Shown here in pieces: positions 1 through 9,176 of a stretch of 64,000 nucleotides of DNA (positions within the stretch are counted from its first letter, which is position 1; each line of letters starts with the position of its first letter). Below the pieces are notes generated by a model, which was not told where the DNA came from, ran no database searches, and saw only the letters and a program-made list of their open reading frames with translations. The stretch is from an uncultured Propionibacteriaceae bacterium (GTDB lineage Bacteria > Actinomycetota > Actinomycetes > Propionibacteriales > Propionibacteriaceae), in the NCBI GenBank assembly GCA_937965785.1, contig CALCKT010000034.1, forward strand, positions 6,779 to 70,778, read 5' to 3'. The position numbers and the translations under genes were made by a program.

Positions 1-1166
1 CGCTCACGGGAGTGCGCATCGAACTCGACGCGACCCTCGGGGACCAAGGGGTTGACCACGGCACGATGATCCACCTGGTCCCTCTCGACGATGCCCCTCA
101 TCCCCCCGAGATCGTTGACATCACCGACACGGTGGCGACGGCGGCCGGGCGGCGTGGCGATCACTGGGGCGAGGGCGCGGGCGCCGCCTCGGTCGCGACA
201 CTTTCCGCTGTTGTCGGCAGCATCGTCTCGGTGAGCGCACAGGCCGTGCTGGGTGGGCTCACGGATCCGAGGAACTACTGGCTTCTCCTGGCGGCCGCAC
301 TTCTGACCGCCCTGGCGGTGTTTTTCGCCCGCCGCTCCCGCACCGGTGCTGCCGCCGCCTTCGGGGCCGCGGCCTTCGGGATCGCCGCTCCCCTGCTCGT
401 CCTGGCTCCCCAGCCCTGGACCGCAGGTACTCGCATCGTCGTCCTGGCGGGCGCCGCCTGGCTGGTGCTCGGGGCGATCATCGGGGCCGGTTTGAGCCGG
501 CGTTCGGCTCTGCTGTGCAGCGGAATCGGGGTGCTGGCAGCTGTCCTGGCCGCTTTGGGGGACCAGCTGTCCTGGCCGCAGCTCCTGGTCGCCGTGGTGA
601 CGGCGTTGACCGGGATGGCGCTCATTGGCCTGTTGCCGGGAGTGGCCCTGGCCCTGAGCGGACTGACCCGGTACGACGATCGCGCCATGCGTGGGGAACG
701 TTCGGAACGCCGGGACGTTGACCACGCCATCGAGGAGGGATTCGCCACCCTCACCTGGGCCCTCATCGCGATCGGCCTCCCAACGGGACTTGCGCTCTTG
801 TCGTTGTCCGGTCAGGAGAACCCGTGGGCCACCGGCCTGACCCCGGTGATCTGTCTGGTTCTCCTGCTGCGCGCCCGTGTGCTGCCCCTCGTACCGCAGC
901 GCATCGCGCTCCTGATCGCCGGGTTGGTGCCGCTGCTGGTGATGCTCATCGGAAGTCCGCAACTCAGCCCCACGTCACGGTTGGCCATCGCAACCGCCCT
1001 GCTGGCCGCGTTGTTCGGCGTCGCCCTGATCCGGCCCAGCGCTGTCCTCGCGGCCAAGTTGCGGCGCGCCGCCGAGGTCGCGGAGGTGCTGCTGATCATC
1101 ACCACCATCCCTCTGGCCCTGGGCGCGCTCGACGTGTACACCGATCTGTTGGAGACCTTCCGATGA
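1..1166 (+). CDS. eccD: Type VII secretion membrane protein EccD (5' end outside window)
   Basis: The frame is open from the first base, so the true start lies outside the window; a GTG at 12 is internal. The first 25 or so visible residues end in MIHLVPL and look like the last strands of the ubiquitin-like (YukD) domain that opens EccD proteins. About eleven hydrophobic segments follow between residues 60 and 380, with a polar loop near residues 215-245. This ubiquitin-fold plus 11-TM architecture is that of EccD, the channel-lining subunit of ESX-type secretion systems. The stop overlaps the start of the next gene (ATGA at 1163-1166), and eccC follows, which supports the call. Only the missing N-terminus limits certainty. 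Confidence 0.85.
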   Translation, partial: LTGVRIELDATLGDQGVDHGTMIHLVPLDDAPHPPEIVDITDTVATAAGRRGDHWGEGAGAASVATLSAVVGSIVSVSAQAVLGGLTDPRNYWLLLAAALLTALAVFFARRSRTGAAAAFGAAAFGIAAPLLVLAPQPWTAGTRIVVLAGAAWLVLGAIIGAGLSRRSALLCSGIGVLAAVLAALGDQLSWPQLLVAVVTALTGMALIGLLPGVALALSGLTRYDDRAMRGERSERRDVDHAIEEGFATLTWALIAIGLPTGLALLSLSGQENPWATGLTPVICLVLLLRARVLPLVPQRIALLIAGLVPLLVMLIGSPQLSPTSRLAIATALLAALFGVALIRPSAVLAAKLRRAAEVAEVLLIITTIPLALGALDVYTDLLETFR

Positions 1167-1864
1167 TCAGCGCCTGGCTTCGGGCCTCGGGAAGTGCCCG
1201 TCACCGGCATCTGGCGCAGCTGGCACGCAGTATCAACACCCCGCTGCCGGTGAGGCGACGGATCGCGGTCGCCTCGATAGGGCACCGGAGCGGCACCACG
1301 ACCATCGCCTCCGGGTTGGCCGTGACGTTGGCCCGGTTGCGTCCGGACCGTCTGCTCGTCGTCACCACCGACGATCCTGAACGGTCGCAGTTCGCGCGGT
1401 TGACGCGCCCGCACACGGTGCGTCATCTGACCCCCGAGCACTGGAGTGATCCGCTCTTGTTCTGGGGTGAGGTCGTCGGCAACTCCCAGCGCGACCACGA
1501 TCTGACGATCACGGACTGGGGAGCCGCGCCGCTTCCCCAGCTGAACCTGATAGCCACCGATTCCCACGCGCTGTGTCTGGTCACGGCAGCCGACAGGGGA
1601 ATGATCCAGTCAACCCTCGACGTCGCGACGGCCCTGGGTGAACGCCTTCCCGTGTTGCTGGCCGTGGCCGATGTGCGCGGTGTGGTCGGTCCGTCAATCC
1701 GCGCCCTGGTGCGTGGACTTCCCTCGACATCGGTCCTGCAACGACACGATCGCCGCTCAGGCACCCGCAAGAAACTCAGGGAACCCGATGCCTTCGAGAT
1801 GTACCGCCTGGCCGCCGGCCTGATCGAGACGCTCACCCGCCCCGGGAAGGGACGCATCCCGTGA
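1163..1864 (+). CDS. MinD/ParA-like ATPase of the type VII locus, deviant Walker A
   Basis: 233 aa, starting at ATG 1163, which overlaps the eccD stop; its own stop overlaps the GTG of eccC (GTGA at 1861-1864). The fold looks like a SIMIBI/MinD NTPase: a basic N-terminus, strand RIAVASI, then the loop GHRSGTTT (residues 40-47) where MinD proteins have GGxGKTT. The usual P-loop lysine is replaced by Thr45. ITDWGA near residue 118 fits the switch II position, and LCLVTAADRG and PVLLAVADV fit later core strands. MinD-like proteins are common in actinobacterial ESX loci but their role is poorly defined. The lost lysine suggests weak or no ATP hydrolysis, so a structural or regulatory role is inferred. 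The longer upstream frame over eccD is not a plausible start. Confidence 0.7.
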   Translation: MISAWLRASGSARHRHLAQLARSINTPLPVRRRIAVASIGHRSGTTTIASGLAVTLARLRPDRLLVVTTDDPERSQFARLTRPHTVRHLTPEHWSDPLLFWGEVVGNSQRDHDLTITDWGAAPLPQLNLIATDSHALCLVTAADRGMIQSTLDVATALGERLPVLLAVADVRGVVGPSIRALVRGLPSTSVLQRHDRRSGTRKKLREPDAFEMYRLAAGLIETLTRPGKGRIP

Positions 1865-4800
1865 CGAACGAAACCATGGCTCCCGAGGATCAGGAACTCC
1901 AGGAACCCGCCTCGGCTCACAGACGAATCCAACGCCCCACCCGCACCACGACACCGCTCGAACGTCCGGACCCGATCGAGATCCCGTCGCCGCCCACGCT
2001 CGGCGCCGAGATCAGCCCGACCCCGTTCCAGTTCCTGCTGCCGGTGGTCGGGGCGCTCACATCCGTGGTGATGATGGTGGTTATGCGCAACGGCCAGCCG
2101 TTGTTCATGCTGATCGCCGCCGTGGTTTTCACCGTGGCCCTCGTCAGCGGTCTCGGTTTCGCCATCTCCAGCCGGGGACGCGCCGGCAAGCAGCTGCGTC
2201 TTCACCGCAGTCGCTACCTCGACTACCTCGAACGCACCCGCGACAAGCTGCGGGAACAGGCCGAACACACCCGCAACACCGCTTTGGCGCTGCACCCGAG
2301 CCCGTCCGGGATCGTCAGTTTCATCCACGACCCCGAGAGGTTGTGGGAGCGCCGCCGCTCCGACGCCGACCACCTCCAGGCGCGTATCGGGATGGCGACG
2401 GTGCCGTGGTTCACGTTGAACGTTCCCACCTCCGAATCCCCCGTGGAGCCGATCGACCCGATTCTGCTGCGCGAGGCCGAGATGCTCACCAGCTCCCATT
2501 CCTTCATCGAGGCGATGCCCGCCACCGCCGATCTGAGGGAAGCCGCGGTGGTGGCGGTGATCGGGCCTCGCGAACGCACCATCCCCATGACCCGCGCACT
2601 GGTCATGCAACTCGCTGCCCACCAACTGCCCGAGGACCTGGAGCTGGCGGCCGCCTTCCCCGCTGAACACGCGCGCGACTGGCGGGGTTTCGACCTGCTG
2701 CCGCACGTTCATGATCCCAACCTTTTCGACGGACCCGTGCCGGCCCGGCGCGTCGCACCCACCCTTGATGCGCTGAGCGACATCCTCGCCAGCGAGATGG
2801 CCGAACGCTCCGCCGCCGCTACGGCAGCCAGACGGCGGGGTGGGCAGGCGGAGGAGCTGTCCCGGTTGGTGGTGCTCTCCGATGATCACGGGCACCCGGC
2901 ATCAGGCCTGCGGCATCCCGATCAGACCCTCCACCACCGTGACCTGGAGGTGACCGTCATCCACCTCCTGGATGACCGTCTGGACGAACCCGACGACGTT
3001 GACATCCGCATCGACCTGCGTGACGAAGCGACCATCACACACGGGGCCCGCGGCACCGAGCCCAGCACCACCCATTTCACCCCGGAGGGGGCGGAGTCCT
3101 GGCAGCTTGAGGCCATTGCCCGTGACCTCGCCGCACGCCGCACCTTCTCGGCCCTTCACCAGGAGGTCGTCGAGGGTGAACAGGCCGACATCGAGGACAT
3201 GTTGGGCATCGACCTGCACCAGCCCATCGATCTGGCCCAGCTGTGGCGTCCCCGCACCCCGGCGGACTTCCTGCGTGTCGCGTTCGGCATCGACGACAAC
3301 GGCCGCACCGTGCACCTGGATCTGAAGGAAAGCGCCCAGCAGGGAATGGGGCCGCACGGCATCTGCATCGGCGCGACCGGTTCCGGCAAGTCGGAGATGC
3401 TCCGCACCCTGATCCTGTCACTCGCGACGGCGCACTCACCGGAGGATCTGGCAATGATCCTCATCGACTACAAGGGTGGGGCGGCCTTCTCCCCCTTCGC
3501 CCCGCTCCCCCATCTGGCCGGTCTGATCGACAACCTCGCCGACGATCCACAACTGACCGTGCGTGCCCGCGCATCGCTGCAGGGCGAGGTGGTGCGACGC
3601 CAGCAGCAGCTCAAGGACGCGGACTCCTCGCCGTCGATCACCCACTACCGGGAACTGCGCCGCAAACGACCCGACCTGCCTCCGATGCCGCACCTGTTCG
3701 TGGTAATCGACGAATTCGGTGAACTGCTCACCGCCGAACCGGATTTCATCGACCTGTTCCTGCAGATCGGGCGCATCGGACGCTCCATCGGGGTTCACCT
3801 GCTGCTTTCCAGCCAGCGGATCGAGGGCGGGAAACTGCGCGGCCTGGACACCTATCTGTCCTACCGTCTGGGGTTGCGGACCTTCAGCGAATCGGAGTCC
3901 CAGGTGGTGCTCGGCTCCACCGACGCCTTCCACCTGCCACCCATGCCCGGTTACGGCTATTTGAAGGTCGACACCTCGGTGTATCAGCGATTCCGCGCCG
4001 GATACGTCTCCGGGCCCGTGCCGAGCGGGGTCCGTCAGGAAACGGTGACCTCGGGTCCACGCATCTACGAACTCCCGGTCTACAACGGCATAAACGTCGA
4101 CGAACGTGACCCGTCGGTTCCCCTGCTGCGTCGCCCGGACACGGGACGCACCCTCGTGGAGGAGGTTGTCGCAGGGCTGCGGGCCGACGACACAGCCGTC
4201 TCCCCGGTCTGGCTTCCGCCACTACCCAGCCGCCTCACTCTCGGGCAGGTCAGGGAACGCTCCGACGGCGATCCGCTGCAGGTGGTTGTCGGTCTGGAGG
4301 ACGATCCGGCGCATCAACGCCAACTCCCCTGGACGCTGGATCTGACCCGCAGCGGCGGTCACGTCGCGATCATCGGCGGCCCCCAGACCGGTCGCACCAC
4401 GCTGTTGCGCACGGTGGCCGCTTCCCTGGCGTTGCACGCCACCCCCCAGCAGGTGGCGATCTACGGCATGGACCTGGCCGGTGGTGGTCTCAGGCGCATC
4501 GAGGGTTTCCCTCACGTCGGCGGGGTTGCCACGCGCGGGGACACCGACCGGATGCGTCGTCTGGTGGAGGAATTGGCCCTGATGCTGCGCTCCCGCGAGC
4601 AGCTGTTCAAGAGCATCGGCATCGATTCGATGTCGCAGTTGCGCGCCATGCACGCCGCGGGCCGATTGCCCCAACTGGCAAGCGCCGACATCGTGCTGCT
4701 GGTGGACGGCTACGGAATCCTCCGCAGCGATTTCGAACCGCTCGAGGATTCCTTCACCCGTCTCATGCTCCAGGCCGCCAGCTATGGCCTGCACCTGGTG

Positions 4801-5823
4801 ATCTCAATGGGCCGGTGGGGAGAACTCCGGATGGCGCACCAGACCTTGTTCGGCACCCGCGTCGAACTGCGCCTGAACGATCCCACCGATTCGATAATCG
4901 ACCGCAAACTGGCCCCGACCATTCCGTCCGACACCCCAGGCCGGGCGCTGACCGACAACAAGACCCTGGCCCAGGTGGCCCTCCCGAGCCTGGAGATCTC
5001 GGAATCCGAGGACATCGGCGAGGCCCTCGAACGACTCGCGCAGCAGGTCTCGGAGTCGTGGTCCGGTCCTGCCGCCGCGCCAATCCGGTTGCTTCCCGAA
5101 CACCTGCCGCCCGAGTCGTTGCCCGACGCCGCCGAGGAGTCCTCCATTCCGCTGGGCCTCCGGCAGGACACCATGGACACCGCCTTGTGGGATCTCGACG
5201 ACGGAGACCAGCACCTTCTCGTGCTGGGCGACGCGAAATGCGGCAAATCCACCACGCTGCGCACCATCGCCCGGGGGCTCATCGAGCGATACACCCCAGA
5301 AGAACTGGCGATCGCCGTCGTCGATCCACGCGGACACGTCCCGGGGGTCATTCCCGATGCCTATCTCGCGGCCCACGCCAGTTCCCTCCGGCAAGCGGCG
5401 GGGCTCGCGAGTTCCATCGCCAGCGAGCTGGAGGCCCGTCCCTCCCGCAGCCCGGAGGAGAAACTGCGTTCCCCGCAGGTCGTGCTCCTCATCGACGATC
5501 ACGACATCATCTCGGCCGGCGGTTCCGAACCCCTCGCCCCGCTGGTCCCCTACCTGCCCGCGGCGCGGGACCTGGGGTTTCATGTGGTGGCCACCCGTCC
5601 CGTCGCAGGCGCCACGAGGGCACTCTACGGTCCGTTGCTGCAAAGCATCCGGGACACCGGCGGGGCGGTACTGCTGATGTCCGGCGACCGGTCGGAGGGT
5701 CAGATACTGCCCCGGATCACCCCGGAACACATGCCGCCCGGTCGTGGCCGCTACATCCGTCGCGGGGAACAGCCATACATCGTTCAGGTGGCCGACACAC
5801 CACGACACTCCCATCAACCCTGA
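1861..5823 (+). CDS. eccC: Type VII secretion motor ATPase EccC, fused EccCa-EccCb form
   Basis: 1320 aa from GTG 1861. Two membrane helices lie at about residues 57-105, followed by a large linker and three FtsK/SpoIIIE-type ATPase domains. Domain 1 has a complete Walker A (GATGSGKSE, 504-512) and Walker B (VVIDEF, 614-619). Domain 2 has GGPQTGRTT (839-847), with Arg845 in place of the P-loop lysine. Domain 3 has GDAKCGKSTT (1123-1132). EccC is the membrane-anchored hexameric motor that recognises WXG100-type substrates and drives export; in characterised EccC proteins domain 1 does most of the hydrolysis, which agrees with its intact motifs. It is translationally coupled to the upstream ATPase gene and sits 66 bp before an LpqN-like gene. 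Confidence 0.93.
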   Translation: MTNETMAPEDQELQEPASAHRRIQRPTRTTTPLERPDPIEIPSPPTLGAEISPTPFQFLLPVVGALTSVVMMVVMRNGQPLFMLIAAVVFTVALVSGLGFAISSRGRAGKQLRLHRSRYLDYLERTRDKLREQAEHTRNTALALHPSPSGIVSFIHDPERLWERRRSDADHLQARIGMATVPWFTLNVPTSESPVEPIDPILLREAEMLTSSHSFIEAMPATADLREAAVVAVIGPRERTIPMTRALVMQLAAHQLPEDLELAAAFPAEHARDWRGFDLLPHVHDPNLFDGPVPARRVAPTLDALSDILASEMAERSAAATAARRRGGQAEELSRLVVLSDDHGHPASGLRHPDQTLHHRDLEVTVIHLLDDRLDEPDDVDIRIDLRDEATITHGARGTEPSTTHFTPEGAESWQLEAIARDLAARRTFSALHQEVVEGEQADIEDMLGIDLHQPIDLAQLWRPRTPADFLRVAFGIDDNGRTVHLDLKESAQQGMGPHGICIGATGSGKSEMLRTLILSLATAHSPEDLAMILIDYKGGAAFSPFAPLPHLAGLIDNLADDPQLTVRARASLQGEVVRRQQQLKDADSSPSITHYRELRRKRPDLPPMPHLFVVIDEFGELLTAEPDFIDLFLQIGRIGRSIGVHLLLSSQRIEGGKLRGLDTYLSYRLGLRTFSESESQVVLGSTDAFHLPPMPGYGYLKVDTSVYQRFRAGYVSGPVPSGVRQETVTSGPRIYELPVYNGINVDERDPSVPLLRRPDTGRTLVEEVVAGLRADDTAVSPVWLPPLPSRLTLGQVRERSDGDPLQVVVGLEDDPAHQRQLPWTLDLTRSGGHVAIIGGPQTGRTTLLRTVAASLALHATPQQVAIYGMDLAGGGLRRIEGFPHVGGVATRGDTDRMRRLVEELALMLRSREQLFKSIGIDSMSQLRAMHAAGRLPQLASADIVLLVDGYGILRSDFEPLEDSFTRLMLQAASYGLHLVISMGRWGELRMAHQTLFGTRVELRLNDPTDSIIDRKLAPTIPSDTPGRALTDNKTLAQVALPSLEISESEDIGEALERLAQQVSESWSGPAAAPIRLLPEHLPPESLPDAAEESSIPLGLRQDTMDTALWDLDDGDQHLLVLGDAKCGKSTTLRTIARGLIERYTPEELAIAVVDPRGHVPGVIPDAYLAAHASSLRQAAGLASSIASELEARPSRSPEEKLRSPQVVLLIDDHDIISAGGSEPLAPLVPYLPAARDLGFHVVATRPVAGATRALYGPLLQSIRDTGGAVLLMSGDRSEGQILPRITPEHMPPGRGRYIRRGEQPYIVQVADTPRHSHQP

Positions 5824-5837
5824 CTCGGGGGGTCACA

Positions 5838-5921
5838 ATGACCGCCAAGCTGGTTCAAGAAGACTTGCGGAACTCCGAAAGGACAAAGCATGCAATTGCT
5901 GGGATCAACCTTCTTCTGTGA
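5838..5921 (+). other. Possible 27-aa upstream ORF overlapping the next gene
   Basis: ATG 5838 follows a G-rich stretch and opens a 27-codon frame that ends with TGA at 5919-5921, inside the first codons of the LpqN-like gene but in another frame. It could couple translation of eccC (stop 5823) to the gene at 5890, or be chance. The peptide has no recognisable motif. Confidence 0.2.
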
Positions 5922-7164
5922 GATACCTGACGGCTGGTCAGAGGCGCGGGAACCGGGCTGTGTGGTGGCGACGGCGCCGGCACCTGTGCTGGGTTTCACA
6001 CCCAACGCGGTTCTCAGGGAATCCCGGGTCGAGGAACGCCCCGACATCTTGGCGGCCGTCAGCCAGGCGAATCTTCGTGCGTTCGGGAAGGAGACGCCGG
6101 GCACGCTGGTGGTGCGGGTCGAGGCGGTGCGACGCCACGGGGTGGAGCACCGCCGGATCTGGACGCTCTCCCCGGTCACGAACGAGGAGATCCACGGGAA
6201 CATCCTCTGCATTCTGGGCATCCAGGAACTCGCCGTCGTCGACGGTGTGGTCGCTGAACTGACCGTGACCCTGCCTCTTGTCGAATGGTCGCCGGGTGAT
6301 CAGCACGAGGCGGTCGTGGATTCGCTGGCGGCCATGCCGGTCGCGGAGCGCACCTCACCGCCCATGGAATCGAATGTGCCCCCAGTCGTGTTGGACGAGT
6401 GGGCGACGGCACACGACGGGGCACCCCGGGAGGATCTCAGCGTGATCGAGCCTCCCGCTCTCGTGTTGCAGGCCGAGCCGATCGTGCTCAGCGATGAGGC
6501 GAGCACGGTCTTCCTGAACGGTGCCAGGACACGGGTGTTTCCCACTGTCACGGGCGGGGTGAGGAAAGAGCTGGCAGACGCAGAGCTGGTGGACGACGAC
6601 GGGAATCTCTCCAGCGTCGGTTTCTGGTATGTCGACCACGTTCTGAGCGGTGAGGCCTGGAAGATTCGGGTGGCAGCTCCCGGATCCGCCGAGTTCAGGT
6701 TCTGGATGACGGATTCCACGACGATTTTCGTGACCCCGCACCCCGAGCTCAAGGGCCGGAATTTCCTGGGATACTGCCCCTCGAACGACCTGTTCCGTCT
6801 TCTCCTGACCTGGGTGGAGGCGTTCCCGTCGTGGCCGTTCGACATGCACCTGGAACTGAGCCGCAAAGAGCTACGGGCCAAACTCGAGCAGAACGTGACG
6901 CCCGGTCTTCATGTGGGCGGTGCGGGCGAGTTCGTGGAGCAGCGGTGGACCTACATGTCGCTGAGCGACGACTTCGATGAGCCGTTCCTCAACTGGGTTC
7001 ACACAAACACGCGAGGCGACGCGGTGAGCTGGGTCAATCCCTCCCTGCGCAACATCCGGCGTCTCATTTCCATTCAGCAGGATCACGACGATCCGTTCTG
7101 GCTGCGTCTGGTCGGGACCATCGCGGGTCTCGACCCGGCAACAGGAATCAGGAGAAACACATGA
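5890..7164 (+). CDS. LpqN-like (Mog1/PsbP-fold) protein of the type VII locus, with unknown C-terminal half
   Basis: 424 aa. ATG 5890 is preceded by GAAAGGA at good spacing. The first 150 residues (FFCEIPDGWSE, GFTPNAVLRESRV, VVRVEAVRRHG, ELTVTLPL) resemble LpqN/LpqT-type Mog1/PsbP sandwich proteins of actinobacteria, but there is no signal peptide or lipobox, so it should be cytoplasmic. Residues 180-424 form a second domain with several WxxxF/Y patterns that I do not recognise. Position between eccC and small helical genes, and the ATGA overlap with the next start (7161-7164), make it part of the secretion operon. A role as chaperone or adaptor for substrates, by analogy with other cytosolic ESX-associated proteins, is inference only. 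Confidence 0.6.
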   Translation: MQLLGSTFFCEIPDGWSEAREPGCVVATAPAPVLGFTPNAVLRESRVEERPDILAAVSQANLRAFGKETPGTLVVRVEAVRRHGVEHRRIWTLSPVTNEEIHGNILCILGIQELAVVDGVVAELTVTLPLVEWSPGDQHEAVVDSLAAMPVAERTSPPMESNVPPVVLDEWATAHDGAPREDLSVIEPPALVLQAEPIVLSDEASTVFLNGARTRVFPTVTGGVRKELADAELVDDDGNLSSVGFWYVDHVLSGEAWKIRVAAPGSAEFRFWMTDSTTIFVTPHPELKGRNFLGYCPSNDLFRLLLTWVEAFPSWPFDMHLELSRKELRAKLEQNVTPGLHVGGAGEFVEQRWTYMSLSDDFDEPFLNWVHTNTRGDAVSWVNPSLRNIRRLISIQQDHDDPFWLRLVGTIAGLDPATGIRRNT

Positions 7165-7511
7165 CCCACTACAGGGTGAATGCCCAAACTTGCAGCAGCA
7201 TCTTCTCGAAGGTCGAGGGGGAGCGCTCGAATGCGTCGACGGCTCACACATCGGTGTCGGGCGACATCGACACGCTCGGTTCCCTGTGCACGGGAAAGAG
7301 TTCGAAGCTGGCGGCAAAATTGAACGCCGTCTACAACCGGGTTCTGACGGCAGGGATGACCGGGGCCGAGCAGCAGATCACCGATGCCGTGGCCGGTGGG
7401 CGCTCAGCCGTCGCGGCCATCCAGGCGGGGGACCAGGAGATGGCGGACCAGACCGAACGCGCAGCCAACGCGGTGGACGAGGTACGCATCAGGGATGGGA
7501 AGAAAGCGTGA
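7161..7511 (+). CDS. Small helical protein of the type VII locus (WXG100-sized)
   Basis: 116 aa, starting at ATG 7161 inside the previous stop. The sequence is almost wholly alpha-helical and Ala/Ser/Glu-rich, with a central Gly-containing turn near residues 64-80 (TAGMTG, VAGGRS). Size and helix-turn-helix outline match ESX substrates and partners, and the start (HYRVNAQ) recalls the actinobacterial DUF6507-type family, but there is no WXG motif. The stop overlaps the GTG of the next gene (7508-7511), so the two are translationally coupled and could form a heterodimer, as EsxA/EsxB pairs and LXG-helper pairs do. Function is not proven. Confidence 0.6.
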   Translation: MTHYRVNAQTCSSIFSKVEGERSNASTAHTSVSGDIDTLGSLCTGKSSKLAAKLNAVYNRVLTAGMTGAEQQITDAVAGGRSAVAAIQAGDQEMADQTERAANAVDEVRIRDGKKA

Positions 7512-8728
7512 GCATCAACATCAGCGGCCTTGAGGACTGGCCGGATCCGGCTTCGTTGTTCAGCGCGGCTTCCAGCCTCATGGAGCACGGTGCCAGCTTC
7601 GCGGAGCACGTGGAGGCGGCCCACAGCACTTGGAAGGGCCTCAGTGCCTGTTACGAGACTCCCCACCAGGACCTCATGTACTCCGCCCTGGACCCGGCCC
7701 TGCAGTCCGGACAGCACGCCTCGGACGGGTGTGTCAGCATCAAGGCGGCCATGACACTGTTCGCTGACGAGGTCTCCGCTCTCAAACCGGAGCGCGATGC
7801 ACTGGTGACCGAAGCCGCCAACTTCGACGCCAAATCTGTCCCTGAGGATGATGCGAGCCGCCAGGGCTACGTGGCCGAGGCCGTGGCTCTCAAGGGAAAG
7901 ATCGATGTCCTCGTCCAGAAGTACGAAACCGCGATCAACACCTGCTTCGAACAGCTGGCGACGATTGGCGACGACGGTCTCCCGGAAGCGGGGTCTCCTG
8001 CGTGGCAAGGAGTCGCCGGGGACACCCTGCTCGCGTCTCTGGCAGCCGTGGGTGAGAGCAGGAAGGTGGACGTCGAACGCGTCATCAGACGCGTTGTCAT
8101 TCGCCTCTTCGGGAGTGATTTCAGGATCCCCTACTGGGTGGAGCACGCCAAATCCCGGCACTGGGACTGGAAATCGTGGTTTCCTCAAACCAACCAGCAG
8201 GGAAGCTTCCTGACCCGCTTCCGCACGGCAGTGACCGAAACATTCCTCGGTCCTGCGCGGGGACGATACGGTCCGGCAACCGTGATCCGTCCACCCAACA
8301 TCACGGGGTCGTGGGGGCTCGGGCGGGAGCACAGTTTGCAGACCCGCACCGGCACGTCCGCTCTTGGACGCGCAGCAGGACGCGGCCTCTTCGTTCTCGG
8401 AGTCGGCTTGACCTACAGCAGCGAACTCGAGAAAGCCGACAAACGATACCGCGAACAAAACCCGGAACTTTCCGCAAGCGAGCGTCAATCGCGGGTGAGG
8501 GAAACCGCCGCGGTCCGGACAGGCTCGCAGGTGGCGGCAGCCGCAGGAGCAGGAGCTCTGGTTGGCTCCGTCATCCCTGTAGGAGGAACCGCTGTCGGCT
8601 TGGCAGTGGGCGTCGGGGTTGGGCTCGTAATGAGCATCAACACCGGCGAGGGCAAGACTGTCGGGGACCGCATCGCGGACTTCGGAGAGGGAGTTTGGAA
8701 TGCCCTCAAAAACCCGTTTGGCGGATGA
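7508..8728 (+). CDS. Putative type VII secretion effector with WXG-type N-terminus and Gly-rich hydrophobic tail
   Basis: 406 aa from GTG 7508; the frame extends upstream but only this start couples to the preceding gene. Residues 1-150 are helical and contain WKG (42-44) between two helices, the hallmark of the ESX hairpin. A basic, Trp/Arg-rich middle (190-270) follows, then two hydrophobic stretches: GRGLFVLGVGLTY (291-303) and a 35-residue Ala/Gly/Val-rich segment at about 341-376. This layout (export hairpin, variable middle, glycine-rich hydrophobic C-terminus) resembles LXG/polymorphic toxins and pore-type effectors. I recognise no nuclease or other catalytic motif. The small helical gene upstream and membrane protein downstream would fit helper and immunity roles, respectively; both are inferences. 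Confidence 0.6.
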   Translation: MSINISGLEDWPDPASLFSAASSLMEHGASFAEHVEAAHSTWKGLSACYETPHQDLMYSALDPALQSGQHASDGCVSIKAAMTLFADEVSALKPERDALVTEAANFDAKSVPEDDASRQGYVAEAVALKGKIDVLVQKYETAINTCFEQLATIGDDGLPEAGSPAWQGVAGDTLLASLAAVGESRKVDVERVIRRVVIRLFGSDFRIPYWVEHAKSRHWDWKSWFPQTNQQGSFLTRFRTAVTETFLGPARGRYGPATVIRPPNITGSWGLGREHSLQTRTGTSALGRAAGRGLFVLGVGLTYSSELEKADKRYREQNPELSASERQSRVRETAAVRTGSQVAAAAGAGALVGSVIPVGGTAVGLAVGVGVGLVMSINTGEGKTVGDRIADFGEGVWNALKNPFGG

Positions 8729-8738
8729 GAGGTGAATA

Positions 8739-9176
8739 ATGTCACTAGAAATCATTGCTCCTGGAGCCATATTCACTGCGATCGGGCTCATTTTTTTGGG
8801 CCTCCTCTCACTATGGAGAGGACGGGTAATTTACAGTGAACCCACACCTCGATTTGTCATAAGCTACAGAGGGTGGTCATCCACACCCCTCGCACTCCCT
8901 TACGGAGGCGGATTCATGCTATGCTTGGGAATAGCCGGCCTGGAGCCAATTCTTCCCCGAGCTATAATGTACGCGGTCAGCGTGACATGTTTCATCTGCT
9001 TCATCATCTTCATGCTGGGATTTTTGATCTGGTTTCCCCGATTCCTTCTCCCCCGCTGGTACCGCCGAGCCGTGAAGGCCGGCGTCCCACGCAACGACCC
9101 CAACGCCATGGGAGCCTTCAAAGCCCTCCCCCTGGAACAACAACGCGAAGCAGCCCAACGAGGAAAGCAACGGTGA
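8739..9176 (+). CDS. Small membrane protein, candidate immunity protein or type VII accessory
   Basis: 145 aa from ATG 8739, 10 bp after the effector stop, with AGAGGTG as ribosome-binding site. About three hydrophobic segments are visible: residues 6-25, about 55-74 and about 76-104. A basic, Arg-rich tail (RWYRRAV, AAQRGKQR) probably lies in the cytoplasm. The first 250 bp are clearly richer in A+T than the rest of the locus, which suggests recent acquisition. Immediately following a gene for a putative secreted effector with a hydrophobic tail, it is placed where an immunity protein would be. No family is recognised, and an uninvolved membrane protein is equally possible. Confidence 0.5.
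   Translation: MSLEIIAPGAIFTAIGLIFLGLLSLWRGRVIYSEPTPRFVISYRGWSSTPLALPYGGGFMLCLGIAGLEPILPRAIMYAVSVTCFICFIIFMLGFLIWFPRFLLPRWYRRAVKAGVPRNDPNAMGAFKALPLEQQREAAQRGKQR

Noticed and set aside
824..1162. Upstream extension of the MinD-like gene over eccD
   Set aside because: The extra residues are an Arg/Pro-rich reading of eccD; the coupled ATG at 1163 is the natural start.
7190..7507. Upstream extension of the effector gene
   Set aside because: It overlies the 116-aa gene in another frame and is Gly/Arg-rich; GTG 7508 is coupled to that gene's stop.
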